A DNA stretch of 64,000 nucleotides from Parascedosporium putredinis (GCA_949357655.1 CASHTG010000018.1:1240001-1304000), one strand, 5' to 3'; shown: positions 45,134-57,279, counted from the stretch's first letter. Notes: generated by a model from the letters alone, not told the origin. Numbers and translations: made by a program.

Positions 45134-46428
45134 ATGTCTCGACCGAGCCAAGATGGATTAGAATGGGAAGAGACCCTGTTTGACCTTGTGCCGCATTGGA
45201 CGCGAGAGCCATCGATCGCTGTGATTGAAAGGGTATGTCGTGAGTGGTTGACTATCCCCCGAGGACCCCTGCACAGTCAACTTTCACGCATTTGGCCTAT
45301 TCAATAAGATCTACATTGTCAAATGTGCCAGAGGCCCTCTCGTAATGCGTGTCTCGCTGCCGGTATATCCACATCACAAGACCCGCGCTGAGGTAGCCAC
45401 CTTGCGATGGGTGCGCCAAAATACCAATATCCCGGTCCCCGAGGTGTTCAGTTTTGACGACAGCAACGCCAATGAGATTGGCTACGAGTGGATATTGATG
45501 GAATTTTTACAGGGCACATCAGCACGGAAATGTTGGCGGACCATGTCAATGGAGCAGAAGATTGCACTCACGAAGCAGATGGCGACATTCCAGGCGGAGT
45601 TGTTGGAATATGGGAAGCCAGGGTTCATGTTCAAGAACATAGGGACGTTGGATGTGCGGGAGATCGGCCAAGAAAGCAACGCTGAGGACTTGAAAAAGAT
45701 TGCTCCTGGCCGACTAGTATCCCACGGGTTCTTTATGGGCGATCACGTCCAATATGACATTCCGCGAGGCCCCTTCCGCTCTAGTCATGACTGGCTGAGC
45801 GCGGAGTTGAACATCATCCTACTACATCACACAGCAGTCCTCAAAAGACACAGGACGAAGATGACAAAGAGGACGCCGAGGAGGTCTTGTTCACAGCGCG
45901 AGAACTACTGGCTCTTCTCCCTAAAGTCTTCCCCCAATCTTGGACGAGCGGGAGACGACAGGACTATATCACCATGACCTCCATCTGAACAACATTCTGG
46001 TAAACGAAGAGGGAGAAATCACGGCCGTTCTGGACTGGGAATGCGTCTCGGCACTTCCCCTCTGGATGTTAGCCAAGGTTCCCAAGTTCCTTGACGGGCC
46101 AGTTCGGGAGGAAGAGCCGCAGCGAGATCTATATGCGGATGAGGCGCCTGATGTGGAAGCTGAGAACAATGACCCGGAGTACTTGGACAATGAGGGCAAG
46201 AATGAGCTGTACTTCATTCACAGGATGGAGTACGAGACAACGCAACTACGAAAAGTCCACGTGGCTAGATTGAGGGAACTGTGGCCAGAGTTGTCTCTTG
46301 AGGAAAGCGCTGTGAAGATTGATTTCTTCGAAGCAGTCTCACAATGCGACGGAATATGGGTGAAAAAGGCGCGTCGATGGGCTGATTGTATGCAGAAGGG
46401 TGAGGTTGTAAGGTGGGATGATGCCTAG
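45134..46428 (+). CDS. Aminoglycoside-phosphotransferase-like (APH family) kinase
   Basis: The start MSRPSQDGLEWEETLFDLVP leads into FHAFGLFNKIYIVKCARGPL, resembling the nucleotide-binding lobe of APH-type kinases, then EVATLRWVRQNTNIPVPEVF and YEWILMEFLQGTSARKCWRT. The catalytic and metal-binding block is LYHHDLHLNNILVNEEGEIT plus AVLDWECVSALPLW, containing the HxDxxxxN loop and the downstream Asp. Such genes are plentiful and lineage-variable in filamentous fungi; substrates are mostly unknown and antibiotic resistance should not be assumed. Three breaks are needed: an extra base near 45268, a missing base near 45835 and a missing C in the run 45931-45935. Corrected length is about 431 residues. 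No intron is needed. Sequence error or genuine decay are both possible, as the gene is not essential. Confidence 0.82.
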
Positions 46429-47817
46429 GGAGAGTGAATGTGTTGCCAGCTCGTAGATCTCCCATATCATGAAATGGAGACTGTTGAACCTTTCTACGGT
46501 GCGATTCGGAAGAGCGTTAACATAACTGGCGAGGAGATGAATGTCCACTATCGCCGCGCATCATTTAGTGAGGGGCAGAGGAAGATTGAATGTGACTCAA
46601 AGTATTAGGAGCCCAACTCAACACCAGTACTAGCCCGGATGCTATTATCATCATCGTCTTGTCAACGCCCTGCTGTGTTTTTTTCTTTTTTTTTCTTTAT
46701 TTTCCGGCTAGCGCCATGAGCCGCCAAGAATGTACATGTAGCCTTGGGGTCGGGGAAACAAAAAGCTTGAATGTCAGTTCTAGAGGCGTTATGCGGGCTA
46801 GAGGTCCCAGGAGAGTTGGCAATAAGGTCGGAGAACGGACAACCGAGAGGCAAGGGCATTGTCTCGGCCATTGATCAATCAGTCGCAATTATGTGGCCAC
46901 ATTCGGTGCAGTGAATGCTCCCCAGCGGAGGAGGCATGGGGTCGATGCGACATGGATTTCAGCCGACAGCATTACCTGTGTACTGCGAGAGCCGATGATG
47001 TCCGCTTGATGTAACGAGCCTGTGTCGTGGGCTAGTCCCCCTGATTTCTTGATTATTGAGGGTGGGACCTGAGGATTATTTGAGAAGGCCATCATTACAT
47101 ATATATAGAGAGACGGTGCCTTGAATCCATCAATTGGGTATCTTGTCTCGGCATGCTCTATTTATTCACTAAACAGTGGAAGCCACCATCTTGTGCTGCC
47201 TTTTCGTTGTTATATAAACTTGGTAAGTCCTTCGCAGAAAAGGAGGTGATGTTGGGTCTACATGTAATGGTTGATCCGGATCCATAAATATTCAAGTACA
47301 GTGCAAACATACTGGATCCAGAGCAGGAGCCTTCAAATCGCTAGGAAATTGGTAGGAGGAGCTTTGTTGGGGGATTGAGAAAAAACTTATCGCCCCCATG
47401 AGCCCGAAATCAATCGTCAAAATTTGGCCCATTCCAAATCATTGGGCTCCCCAATTCGGACCCTGAAGGGTCGTGGCGCTAACAAACCAAATATCTCTTT
47501 TCCCAACCGTTTAGTGTTCCAGCTCCGGTCACACGACCCTGGCCTCCGGGTATATCTCTTTCCTTCGCCATCAACCTCGCCCTTCTTCACCACGGCATCA
47601 ACGACGCAAATCACGACAAGCAATCGCTCAGGCTCAGGTTAGCCAGCGACCCGCATCCTCGACCAGCCAAACTCTTCCCCCGCTCTGCAGACGGCGACGT
47701 TGAAAAGATCGGCGGCCAAATCGCCACTGGGAGGAAGACCACTTGGCAGAACAAACAAAAAAACTCTGTCCGCAAGAAACGGGGAAAAGGGCGCACACGC
47801 CGGCCGTCCATGGCCGA
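46429..47817. other. Intergenic region
   Basis: No gene was recognised. A T-rich run lies at 46677-46700 and GGATCC words recur near 47275-47320. The last 200 bases are probably the leader of the PX-domain gene. Confidence 0.5.
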
Positions 47818-48929
47818 ATGGCGTCCGCGATAAATTCACGACAAATTGCAGATACACGAGGAGCCCACAGGAATGGAGGAGATTTGAGCCGCACGATCCC
47901 TACGTCACCGAGGAGCACAGACTCCGCGACCCAAGATCCTCCGTCGATGGCTAGCAGAGCCGGCGCAAATGGGGACACCCGAGCTCACGGCGAAGACGGC
48001 GAGGGTGTAGAGACGGAGACGCATCAACCGACGACACCGTCCGTGTCATCCCCAAGTTCTGCGACATCGCCGCCGTATTGGCTCGTTCATCATTCGCAGA
48101 GCAATATGTCTGCGTCCGTCGATTCGCAGGCTTTCTTGGAGGGCGGTGGTATCACCATGAGGGATAATGAGTCGGAGGACTGGGGAGGGCGCAATAGCGC
48201 ATGTTGGGCGAGAAGCGTGGAAATTCCGAATTACGTCGTTGTCAACGGGAGCGCGACCAACATCGGCGCTTTCGTAGTTTTCAACGTCCGGGTGGAAACC
48301 ATGAATGTTCGTTTGCAAAGCCTTCCGCTCCATCCGAAAACATCCCCCTTCTTCTTCTTGGCCTATATTTGCCCAGCAATGGGTGGATGTGAAAAGCAAC
48401 CGTCAAGTCTTGGCACGAACGTGAGTGCGCTAACGTGCGATCTTTTTTTACTTTGCAGGGTAGCCACATGAATATTCGCAAGCGATATTCCGAATTCGAC
48501 GATTTACGGCGCAGACTGATCCGAACGTTCCCCAACTTCGAGGCGGCTGTCCCGCCCTTGCCGCCCAAAAGCGTCATATCCAAATTCCGCCGGCCGTTTC
48601 TTGAGAAACGGAGATCAGCCCTTCAATATTTCCTCAAGTGAGTCTGAGTGTGATCCAGTTCTGTGGCGTGCTGTGATATGCTGCAGTGTGTTGTGGTGCC
48701 TCGGAACCCGCGTGCCTGCCCAATACCCGCCCTCTGCCCTCTCCCAAGTCCCTTGGCTCCCTTGGCTCGCTTGGCTTCCGGCCAAAGCTTGGCGGGGCCT
48801 TGCTACAGAAGTTCTCGACATGATGAAGTTGTGATATCGGACCCAGTGCTGACGCAAGCTCCTAGCTGCATCTTATTGAACCCAGAGTTTTCTGCATCGC
48901 CGGTTTTGAAGGAGTTCCTCTTTGCATAA
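47818..48929 (+). CDS. PX-domain endosomal protein, Ypt35-like
   Basis: PX domains bind phosphatidylinositol 3-phosphate, so the product is expected on endosomes or vacuoles. Three exons fit: 47818-48306, 48459-48637 and 48866-48929, with an atypical GTTCGT donor at the first intron. The N-terminal 110 or so residues are Ser/Thr/Pro-rich and disordered. The PX domain begins RSVEIPNYVVVNGSATNIGA, continues FVVFNVRVETMNGSHMNIRK, then has the lipid-binding block RYSEFDDLRRRLIRTFPNFE with VPPLPPKSVISKF and RPFLEKRRSALQYFLNCILL, ending ASPVLKEFLFA. No residues follow the domain, as in Ypt35-type proteins. Length is 243 residues from the ATG at 47818, or 200 from 47947; which start is used is unclear. 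No frame break is seen. Confidence 0.85.
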
Positions 48930-50697
48930 GCCTCTACCTTTGGACTGTTTATACTGCCCATACATTCACTTGTACATTTTCCTTGAGGATTTATCTGCTC
49001 ACAGCTTCTTAACGCTTTTATGAACATCTTTCTCTCTCTTTTTCTTTCTTCTATTTTCTGAGCGCACAAGCGGTCTAGGAAGCGTTGCCACCAATGATTA
49101 ATGATAATAAGATTTCAGTGCGAATCTCTGACCTGTGGGCTTATCATCGCTTTGCTAGACTGATCAAGGGTTGTCGGGCGGAGAAGAGATTGAGAGCTTG
49201 TGCTCCTCTCCCCGCTAAATCCTCTATTCCTCCAGACTGGGTATCATTGTTTTGTTTTCGCCGTTAAGTGTTTAGAAACGAACTTGTTTCAATGCCGATG
49301 TAGTCCGTGCATGCCATTTTTATCCAGAAGGAATGATCCTGAATGGTGTCTATGATGCGAGTATATTGAAGGCCTCGAATAGACTAGCATAAAATGGATC
49401 CATCAATGTATTGACGGATCGTCCAGATGATGCATCCCTGGCTCACAAGCGCATGTTGAGTTGGGGTCAGACGTCAGATGAGGGGTGAAAGCGTCCAGGA
49501 CAGGCCCCTCCATCCATGATCCATCATCAATGGCTGCACGGCCCATGCATCAATCATGGACCCAACAATTGATGGATCTTGGTGGACTAGCGGCAGCGGT
49601 CACACCCACGCGGCGTCGCCGTGAGCTTAGCCGCTAAAAAGGTCCCAGCCGCAATCATTCGATGAATTGTGAGACAGTCAGGCCCAAAAGGTTAACTAAC
49701 GTGGTCAGGGTACTTGCCTCAGAGGCTTCGACTGTAGCGTATGTCCACGCGTATTACACCGAGGCTCAGACGAACCGCAGTTAAGAATGGTAAACAGGAT
49801 TTGCGATGAGGATTGACGATCTTAGCTCAAGTCTATGCTTTTCTTCTTTTCTTTAATTTTTCTTTGTCTTCATTATCTCCTTTCGCCTTGAAATAACGGA
49901 AGAAATGCAGGTAAATAGAGCATCTGGATGGTGCAATACGACGTGTCTAGATATACAACCAACGATGCCCCCGCCAAATAAGCGGCCTCCAACGGCGCAA
50001 GAGGACCTTTTGGTGGGTGACTTGACGTTGCAGAGGCACAAATCTCGGCTCGGACGGCATTTCGCAAGGGCCCCAAGAACATTGAACGCTCCCTGGTAAG
50101 ATTCTTATTATTAGCCTCTCGAGCTGACTGGGCTTCTTTTCGACTCCGTCATTCCGGGCTGCAGCCGCGCTCTTGGGTAGCGCTACCTGGTTGGCGCAGA
50201 GCATACTGGATTGATTGCGCACACCGTGGCTGGCTCGTCAGCCCCATCGCTACGACAGTCTCCTTGCTGCGTCCTGCTTCCTGCTTCCTCTGGACCCCTC
50301 CCCGTTTCTCTCCCCACACGTAACCTAACTTCGGGAGTTTAATTCAGCTTGGCGGCTTGGTCTTGCTGGGCAGAAGACATGGGTCATTGCCGTGAAAGGA
50401 AGTAGGGTAGATTGGACTGGGGAGACTTTGCGAGAGACAAGTGTTGCGCGTCTACATGTAAGATATTAAAACCGGCCCTTCAGACCACTTTCCGCCATCC
50501 CGACTTTGAACCCTTTTTCCTCCTCGTATATGAAATTGGGATTTTCCCCTTCCTTCTTAGTTCAAGTGCGCGATCTATCGCTAGTGTTCCATCGTCCTTT
50601 CCCATTTCGGGTCTACCTACATCTAGAGGCATTTTCCCGACCGATTTCTCTTTGGGGTTTCGATACTCTTTTTTTTTTTTCCCCCGGAGGAGACTCA
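48930..50697. other. Intergenic region
   Basis: No recognisable gene was found in 1.8 kb. A segment around 49390-49585 is dense in GGATCC, GATCCATCA and TTGATGGATC words. The part after 50470 is T/C-rich leader for the IQ-motif gene. Confidence 0.5.
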
Positions 50698-52691
50698 ATG
50701 GCCGCCATCAGCCCTACAGGCACGGAAGAAACGGCATCCCAGGCCCGTTTTCAACCGCCAACGCGTACACTGACAATCGGCACAGCCGATTCTGAGAGCA
50801 CTGACGTCACCCCACTTTCGGAGGTAGATGCGCAGGATCTGAGCAAACAACATAAAGTCCACGTCGAGTACCTGGAATCTCTCGTGCCCCCTTCCCCTTC
50901 CCAGTTTCATAAAATCTCCTTCATCCAAGAAGAGCGTGAGCTGGAGCACCGACGACAGCGAAAAGAATCACGCAGACGCAGCCAAGGACACTCATCTCTC
51001 AATAGCCCCTCGCTGTGGTCCCAGGCAACGATTGCAGACGACCCCACGCAAGACCCCACTATAATCATAGCCGCCGCCGACACTGCCCCCGGGAACGCTC
51101 CGACCATGTCTCAGGAACCGCCCCCAGCCGACCAAGAGTCGTCTGAAGCCGCGGCCAAATTGATCCAGAGGACCTACCGAGGTTACCGCACCCGACGAGA
51201 ACTTGAAGGCATCAACTTAAACGCATCGACGAGGTGGGTCTCCGCTATTCGGGAGGCCCAATGGAGGAAGCAACCAAGCCCAGGGCGAGAAGGGCGGGTT
51301 CATCCAATGGCCCCCGGCCCTCCTCATCCGCGAGTAAAGAAGAGGTCAACCAGGCTGCGCGGGAGCACTGGAAGAAGGCTGCTGCCGTTCTTCGGCGTGC
51401 CGGCCATGACATCGACGCCGACCCGGACACGAGCGACTCCTCATCCATCTCTTCTTCGTCGTTATCCTCACTCTCAGATGACGAGGATGGCAATGGCCTC
51501 GCCGCGCGGCACCGCAAGAAGAAGCGTGAGCAGCTCAAGCAGGGGAAACACACTCGCATGATGGCGCTTCAGTATTTCCTCGAAATGGTCGATCAGAAAC
51601 ACCGGTACGGCACCAACCTCAAGGTATATCATGAGGTGTGGCTCGACGCCGAGACCCACGACAATTTCTTCCACTGGCTAGACCACGGAGAAGGTAGATC
51701 TCTGGACATCCCCGCCTGTCCGCGCGATCGCCTTGAGCGCGAACGAGTGCGGTACCTCTCCCGCGAGGAGCGCCAGTACTACCTCGTCGAGGTGGATAGC
51801 GAAGGGCGGCTTTGCTGGGCCAAGAACGGCAATCGGATTGATACAACGACGGATTTCAAGGATAGCTTGTTCGGCATTGTCCCCAAGGACGACCCGGCCC
51901 CGACCTTCAACCCTGAGTCTTTGGACTCGCAAGACCACCCCGTGAGCCTCGATTCCTCTGACGAATCGGCTGAAGAAGCTGATCGAGCTGCCAAGTACGC
52001 GACGCCTGAGTTTGACAAAGCCAAGGGCCCCAAGAAGTTTTCCCATTTGTCTACTACTACCATTACCAATAAACTTCTTCGCAAGACTGTTCGCAAAAAC
52101 ACCTGGATCTTCGTCGCCGATGGTCACTACCGGCTCTACGTCGGCATCAAGGACTCAGGCAGCTTCCAACATTCTTCTTTCCTACAAGGGAGCCGCATCC
52201 GTGCTGCTGGTCTCATCAAAATCAAGGATGGCCGGTTAAGGGCTCTCAGTCCCCTGAGCGGACATTACCGGCCCCCGGCCTCCAACTTTCGCACCTTTGT
52301 GAAGAACCTCAAGGAATCGGGAGTTGACATGGGCCGCGTCTCCATTTCCAAGTCGTACATGATTCTGACCGGTCTGGAGATGTACGTAAAGACGAGCACC
52401 AAGGGCAAGAAAATGATGAACAAGCTCCTTCATCACAAGGAGCAGATCGTTGACCCGACCAAGGCCGCTCAAAAGGAAGAAAACCAAAAGGACCAGAGCA
52501 AGAGCGCGAGGCGAGAGCGCGAGGTCCTGGAGGAGGAGAAGCGCGAGAAGGAGGGGCGGGCCGAACTCGAAAAGGCCGAGCAGGGTGGCCGGCGACCGAG
52601 TCTGGGCGACCTGGCTAAGAAACTTCACATTTCACACGAGAAGCGGGATGGGCAGGTGCATAATGGTGTAGTTGATGGGAGCCAGGGGTGA
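50698..52691 (+). CDS. IQ calmodulin-binding motif protein, fungal-specific
   Basis: A single-exon gene starting MAAISPTGTEETASQARFQP. The IQ motif, AAAKLIQRTYRGYRTRRELE, lies near residues 145-165 and should bind calmodulin or a myosin-light-chain-like protein. A Ser-rich acidic stretch (SDSSSISSSSLSSLSDDEDG) follows. The conserved core contains HTRMMALQYFLEMVDQKHRY, DNFFHWLDHGEGRSLDIPAC and RVRYLSREERQYYLVEVDSE, and then a second block, NTWIFVADGHYRLYVGIKDS. The C-terminus is highly charged and predicted coiled coil (REREVLEEEKREKEGRAELE). This architecture recurs in filamentous ascomycetes but has no firm function that I know. One frame break, a missing base near 51270, joins the IQ region to the core; corrected length is about 664 residues. 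Confidence 0.82.
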
Positions 52692-53255
52692 GCCGGGAAC
52701 GAGTTGACTTGGGTGGCGGGGTAGTCCTTGTTCTTATCTGAAAGAGGCGGAATTTTGTTGGAATATACCCATTGGTACAGTTGAGGCGTTGGAACGGATC
52801 CTTCAATGCTCTTATTTTGGTAGCCTTCTCCCATTTAGTTGGTTTTTCGTTTCACTCTTGAGTAATACTCCACCCCTTCACACTCTTGACGCTTTTGGAC
52901 GGACTCAAAGGACAAGTACTGGATCGTGTGACTTGGATCTTGTAAACAGGTCTATTGATGGTTGATTTGTACAAATGAGCTCCCTCGTCTTTCCCTAAAA
53001 CAATGCCGTTTGAGGCTTTTGTGTCCGAAAATCTTCTCCAACCTCAAGCCCGTGAATTCGCCGAAACACGATTCTACAAGGTGCCGAAGCAATGCTGATG
53101 TTTGTTTGATCTCCAAATCCAGCGAGGGGGCACAATTAATAAAAGAAAAAAAGAGACAAAAGAAGGATGCCAACTTCAATCTATGTGTGCCCTCACATCC
53201 CCACTACCCACGTAGTTTTTCCCCACTTGCGCCATTCCGGTAGTTGTTGATGCGT
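52692..53255. other. Convergent intergenic region
   Basis: This is the shared 3' flank of the IQ-motif gene and SDH4. No gene is seen. Confidence 0.5.
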
Positions 53256-53962
53256 TTACGCCTTCCACACCCTCTTGATGGCCTCCGTGACACCAACATC
53301 GTTCGTCTCGAACTCGTAGAGACCGACACCGGCGAGGAGAGTAGCAGCGCCGAGGGCGATGTTGCAGGCCTTGCGGGACTTGGGGTAGGTTCGGCTGGGG
53401 ACGTAGTCCTCGACGATGTTCTGGAAGCCGAGGTGGCTGTGGACGAGGACGGTGGCGCAGAGGACGGCATCGAGGCCGGGGTTGAGAGAGCCGGCGGCGA
53501 AGGGCGCGACGGTCAGAGGAACGAGGCCGAGAGCGAGGAGACGGTCGAAGGTCCAGTGGTAGGAGCCGTGGGCCGGGTCTCCATCACGCCACGAGGTGGG
53601 GTCGTTGACTGTTTAATAAATAGTTAGTTGATGTTCCCATGCTGCTGGGTGAGTGCCATCGCCGAGCTTGCACTAGGTGGCTTTTTGCGCGCGTACCTGT
53701 CTTGTTGATGACCTCTGTATGAGAGAAAACGAAGTTAGTAGAGTAAAAGAGAAGAAAAATTGCGCATGCTCATGGCAAATCGGAGAGCCAATAGAGAGCA
53801 GGAAAAAGGAGAGAGGGCTATCAACGTACGAGGACCGACAGGCAAGAGAGCCTTCTTGCTGGTGGTGTGGAAGGAAGCAACCCTTAACGCCGCATTTTGC
53901 TGGAGGGCGGACTGGCGGAGGGTGGACGCAATCGGCCGGCAAGAGCGTGCGAGGGAGGCCAT
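53256..53962 (-). CDS. SDH4: Succinate dehydrogenase membrane anchor subunit (cytochrome b small)
   Basis: SDH4 anchors complex II in the mitochondrial inner membrane and helps bind heme b and ubiquinone. Three exons: 53962-53830, an 18-base micro-exon 53714-53697 and 53608-53256. All splice sites are canonical and the total is 167 uninterrupted residues. The N-terminus MASLARSCRPIASTLRQSAL is a clear presequence. The mature part contains GSYHWTFDRLLALGLVPLTV, AVLCATVLVHSHLGFQNIVE and DYVPSRTYPKSRKACNIALG, with the heme-ligand His in HSHLGF and the quinone-site Asp-Tyr in EDYVP. Three hydrophobic helices are present. The gene is transcribed away from MSY1, sharing a 0.9-kb intergenic region with CACGTG elements. 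Confidence 0.95.
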
Positions 53963-54262
53963 GGCGATCGGTAGTTGGACGAAAAACTTCAAAGAAACTG
54001 TTTCCTGGATTTGTTCGTTCGTGGTGGTTGCGTCGCGACTTTCGAATGGCGGGCAAACGGGGACAAAGGAAACGGGTTGGTTCTCTTGCGGGAGAGGTTT
54101 GAATTCGAGGTGACGGAACTTCGTGCTTCCCGGAATCTTGACGTTCAGATTGCCGAGGATGTGGAGTGGACGTAATTGGAAGTTGTGCTATTGGCTGGGC
54201 TTGACGGCTTTGCTGACTTAGCGTTCAGAGACTTGGCCGAGCCCGCGGCCTTCTCGAGCAGG

Positions 54263-54268
54263 CACGTG
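54263..54268. promoter_or_regulatory. CACGTG E-box upstream of SDH4
   Basis: A CACGTG core, continued as CACGTGATAAGG so that it overlaps a GATA-factor core, lies about 300 bases upstream of the SDH4 start. Confidence 0.4.
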
Positions 54269-54676
54269 ATAAGGTGGGACTCTCCGACTTGCTTGTCGAG
54301 AACTTTGAACTTTCCTGACGCTGTACCCTATCTTTGCATCGTAGAGGAAGCCGATGACCATCATGATTGTATTTGAAGCCTAACGATTCCCGTATCTTGG
54401 GGGTTTCTTGATGGTACCATTGATGTAATTCCCACATGGAAATCTACACATAGTTTGGTGGCTCCTCTGGGAAGTAGCTACTTGATGAGAGCTCGACCAA
54501 GGACTACCTACGTTCATTGAATGAGGCGATTATAACTTTCGCATACAGCTGGCACTAACACTCTCCCTTCGATTGGGCCGATTGAAAGGGTCTTCAATGT
54601 CATTGTCGCCAAGGAGGCATTGTGACGCGAGTGACACTCACCAACGGGGAATGAAGGTCCGGAGGTGGGGCCGGAC

Positions 54677-54690
54677 CACGTGCGCACGTG
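54677..54690. promoter_or_regulatory. Palindromic double E-box CACGTGCGCACGTG
   Basis: Two CACGTG cores separated by two bases make a perfect 14-bp palindrome about 180 bases upstream of the MSY1 start. CACGTG is the core site of fungal bHLH factors such as Cbf1 and Pho4. Whether one acts here is inferred only from the sequence. Confidence 0.6.
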
Positions 54691-54870
54691 ACACCGGGTC
54701 AAAAAATAATTTGAAAGAAAATCGATGGAGAGCTTGACACAGCTTCCCTGTACCTCGAGATTCCCAAAGATTGGTGACCATGACAGATTAGCGTGTCTAA
54801 TTCAAATTCTCCTTTATTTCACGTCGCGGAGTGAATCGGATCGACTTTCATCCCCTAATACCGCCCGACA

Positions 54871-56987
54871 ATGCCGCTACGGCCTCTACCCGCGATGGCC
54901 TTCCTGCAGGCCTGCGAACCCTTTCCCTTCGAGGAGCTGCGTGTCGAGTGCAGGCGTCTGGTCCCGCCAATGGACAGCAACGCCGTGGAATCGCGGGGTC
55001 GTGGAAGGAAAAGGTAGCTTCCGCAGAGAAGGACTGGGCCGCAAGGGCAAAGGATATCTCCGCAGGGCGACGACAGCACGTGTGGGACATTTTTGACGAG
55101 CGTGGCTTCATCAAGGACGTCGCGGGGTACGTTTGACCTAGCTACGTGATTACTTGGGGCGCGATCGCAAGAGAAAGTGAAGGCGAATGACGCGTGCTAA
55201 CTTGGGCTTTTCTTTTGCACCTCCTTTTAGACGACCAGAACTCATCAAGGAGCTCATCCTCAAGAAGCGCATCGGCGCCTACGTCGGTATCGACCCCACC
55301 GCCGAATCGCTCCACATCGGCCATCTGCTTCCTCTTATGCCACTCTTCTGGCTCTACTTCAACGGCCTCCCCACAACGACACTCATTGGCGGCGCGACGG
55401 CGAGAGTGGGCGACCCCACTGGCCGGTTACAGAGCCGCGAGACGCTGTCCAACGCCGACGTCGCGAAGAACATCACCAAGATACACTACCAGCTCAAGAA
55501 AATTTGGGCCAACGTGCAGTCCATCGGCCGAAAATATGGCCATGAAGGCGAATGGGCCGGCCGTCCTTATCTTAAGAACAACAACATGTGGCTCAACTCC
55601 TTGCCTCTCTACGATTTCCTGAAGCGGCTTGGGAGGCATACCCGGATTGGGCCCATGTTGAGTCGAGAAACGTGAGTTGGAGTGCCCCTTTACCAATAGG
55701 GAAAAAGAATGCATATAGCCTAAGAAGTGCTTTGAGTGGAGATAGGCTAACTCGTTTGTAGTGTCAAGAGGAAGATGAACGAGGGCGACGGCATGTCATT
55801 CGCCGAGTTCACGTACCCTCTGCTCCAGGGCTGGGACTTTTGGCACCTCTACTCCAAGAACAGTGTGCAGATGCAGATCGGCGGTTCAGACCAGTACGGC
55901 AACATTGTGGCTGGCATCGATATTGTTAAGACGTGTCGCGATACCGAGACGGCCGAATACCTCAAGTTCCCCAGCGACTGGTCTCACGACCCCATCGGCT
56001 TCACCGTCCCGCTCTTGACCGACTCGTCCGGCGCCAAGTTCGGCAAGAGCGCCGGCAACGCCGTCTGGCTCGATAACACCCTGACCGCCCCCTTTGAGCT
56101 TTACGGCTACTTTGTCCGCCGGCCCGACGAGGACGTTGAGAACCTATTGAAGCTCTTCACTTTCCTACCCCTGCCCGATATTTCGAGGCTCATGGCGCTC
56201 CACGGAGAAAATGTGGCGCGCAGGATTGCGCAGCACGTTTTGGCCTTTGAGGTTACCTCCCTCATCCACGGCCCCGAGGTCGCTCTCCGAGAGCAGATGC
56301 AGCACCAGCTCATGTTTGGCAAGTCCCCATCGAGCTCCCCGAGGGCATGGTCACCTCGGCCAAGGGTGTGAAACTGCCCGAGGTTTCCCCACCGACGGCC
56401 TTCGCACGACCGCCAACGACGCGACGCAGGAGACCATCAAGCTCCCCGAGTCCCTCGTCAACGGCAAGTCGATGGCCCGTATCCTCTACGCCTGTGGTCT
56501 CGCCTCGTCCACCAGCGACGGCACCCGCCTTGTCCAGAATAGCGGTGCCTACGTCGCCGCCTCTCCCGGTCCTCACAAGCAGAGACTCATCCCCGGCAGT
56601 CTTGACTGGACTCCTATCAAGACCTGGTACCCCTCCGATACTGCCCGCTTCCTGATTGACGGCCGCATCCTTATCCTGCGAAAGGGCAAGTACAACGTCC
56701 GCATCATCGAGGTGATTTCCGACGAGGAGTGGAAAGAGTCGGGTATGACTTACCCCGGCGAGCCTTACACGGGCAAGCTGAGGCAGGTTCTCAAGGCGTT
56801 GAAGGAGGAGAAGGCGCTAGACGAAGAGGGCGCCCTGGAGCACGACGAGGAGTTTAGCGAGGGTTCGGAAGAAGGCAAGAACGGCACCAACTCGCCACCT
56901 TCCCCGTCCGAACTGTCCACAACAATCCCGATATCCACTTCCCTCTGGGTCCCAGGAAAGGCAAATCCAATTAAGGGAGCCACATAG
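54871..56987 (+). CDS. MSY1: Mitochondrial tyrosyl-tRNA synthetase
   Basis: A class I synthetase for mitochondrial tRNA-Tyr; in some Sordariomycetes (Neurospora CYT-18) the same protein also helps group I intron splicing. Exons are 54871-55126, 55231-55671 and 55762-56987. The ATP site shows AYVGIDPTAESLHIGHLLPL with a canonical HIGH. Tyr-tRNA recognition blocks follow: GGATARVGDPTGR, AEFTYPLLQGWDFWHLY and QIGGSDQYGNIVAG. The KMSKS loop is KFGKSAGNAVWLD. The C-terminus contains an S4-like region (FLIDGRILILRKGKYNVRII) and an acidic tail. Three breaks: one missing base in the presequence before about 54930 (so the ATG at 54871 is tentative), and one C missing in each of the runs 56325-56328 and 56387-56390. 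Corrected length is about 641 residues. It converges on NPR2. Confidence 0.93.
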
Positions 56988-57279
56988 AGGATGCGCACTG
57001 GAGAGGATGAACCTGTATAATTCCCATGTATCATAGAAAAGATTCACGCGGACTTTCTTCATTTTTTTGTTCCAGTCTTGTTTGGAGTAAGACTTGCTTG
57101 TAGGATTAAGCTAGAGCATATATAGACGGCGAGCGGATATCACGATGGTGATCTTAAACAGAAAAAAAAGATACTCCCACCACCAAGGATAAAGCAACAA
57201 CCAAGTGAGCCCAGAGTGAACAATCCGAAAAAGCAAAGAATTCATGTCTAGGAGAAAAGGCCTCCCCAAACGTAACCAT

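Larger units (their letters stand above)
53963..54870. other. Divergent promoter region SDH4-MSY1
   Basis: Two nuclear genes for mitochondrial proteins face away from each other across 0.9 kb. The region carries CACGTG at 54263-54268 and a palindromic double CACGTG at 54677-54690. No other gene is recognised. Confidence 0.55.

Noticed and set aside
45134..46428. Antibiotic-resistance gene
   Set aside because: Fungal APH-fold proteins are numerous and mostly of unknown substrate; no evidence here supports aminoglycoside modification.
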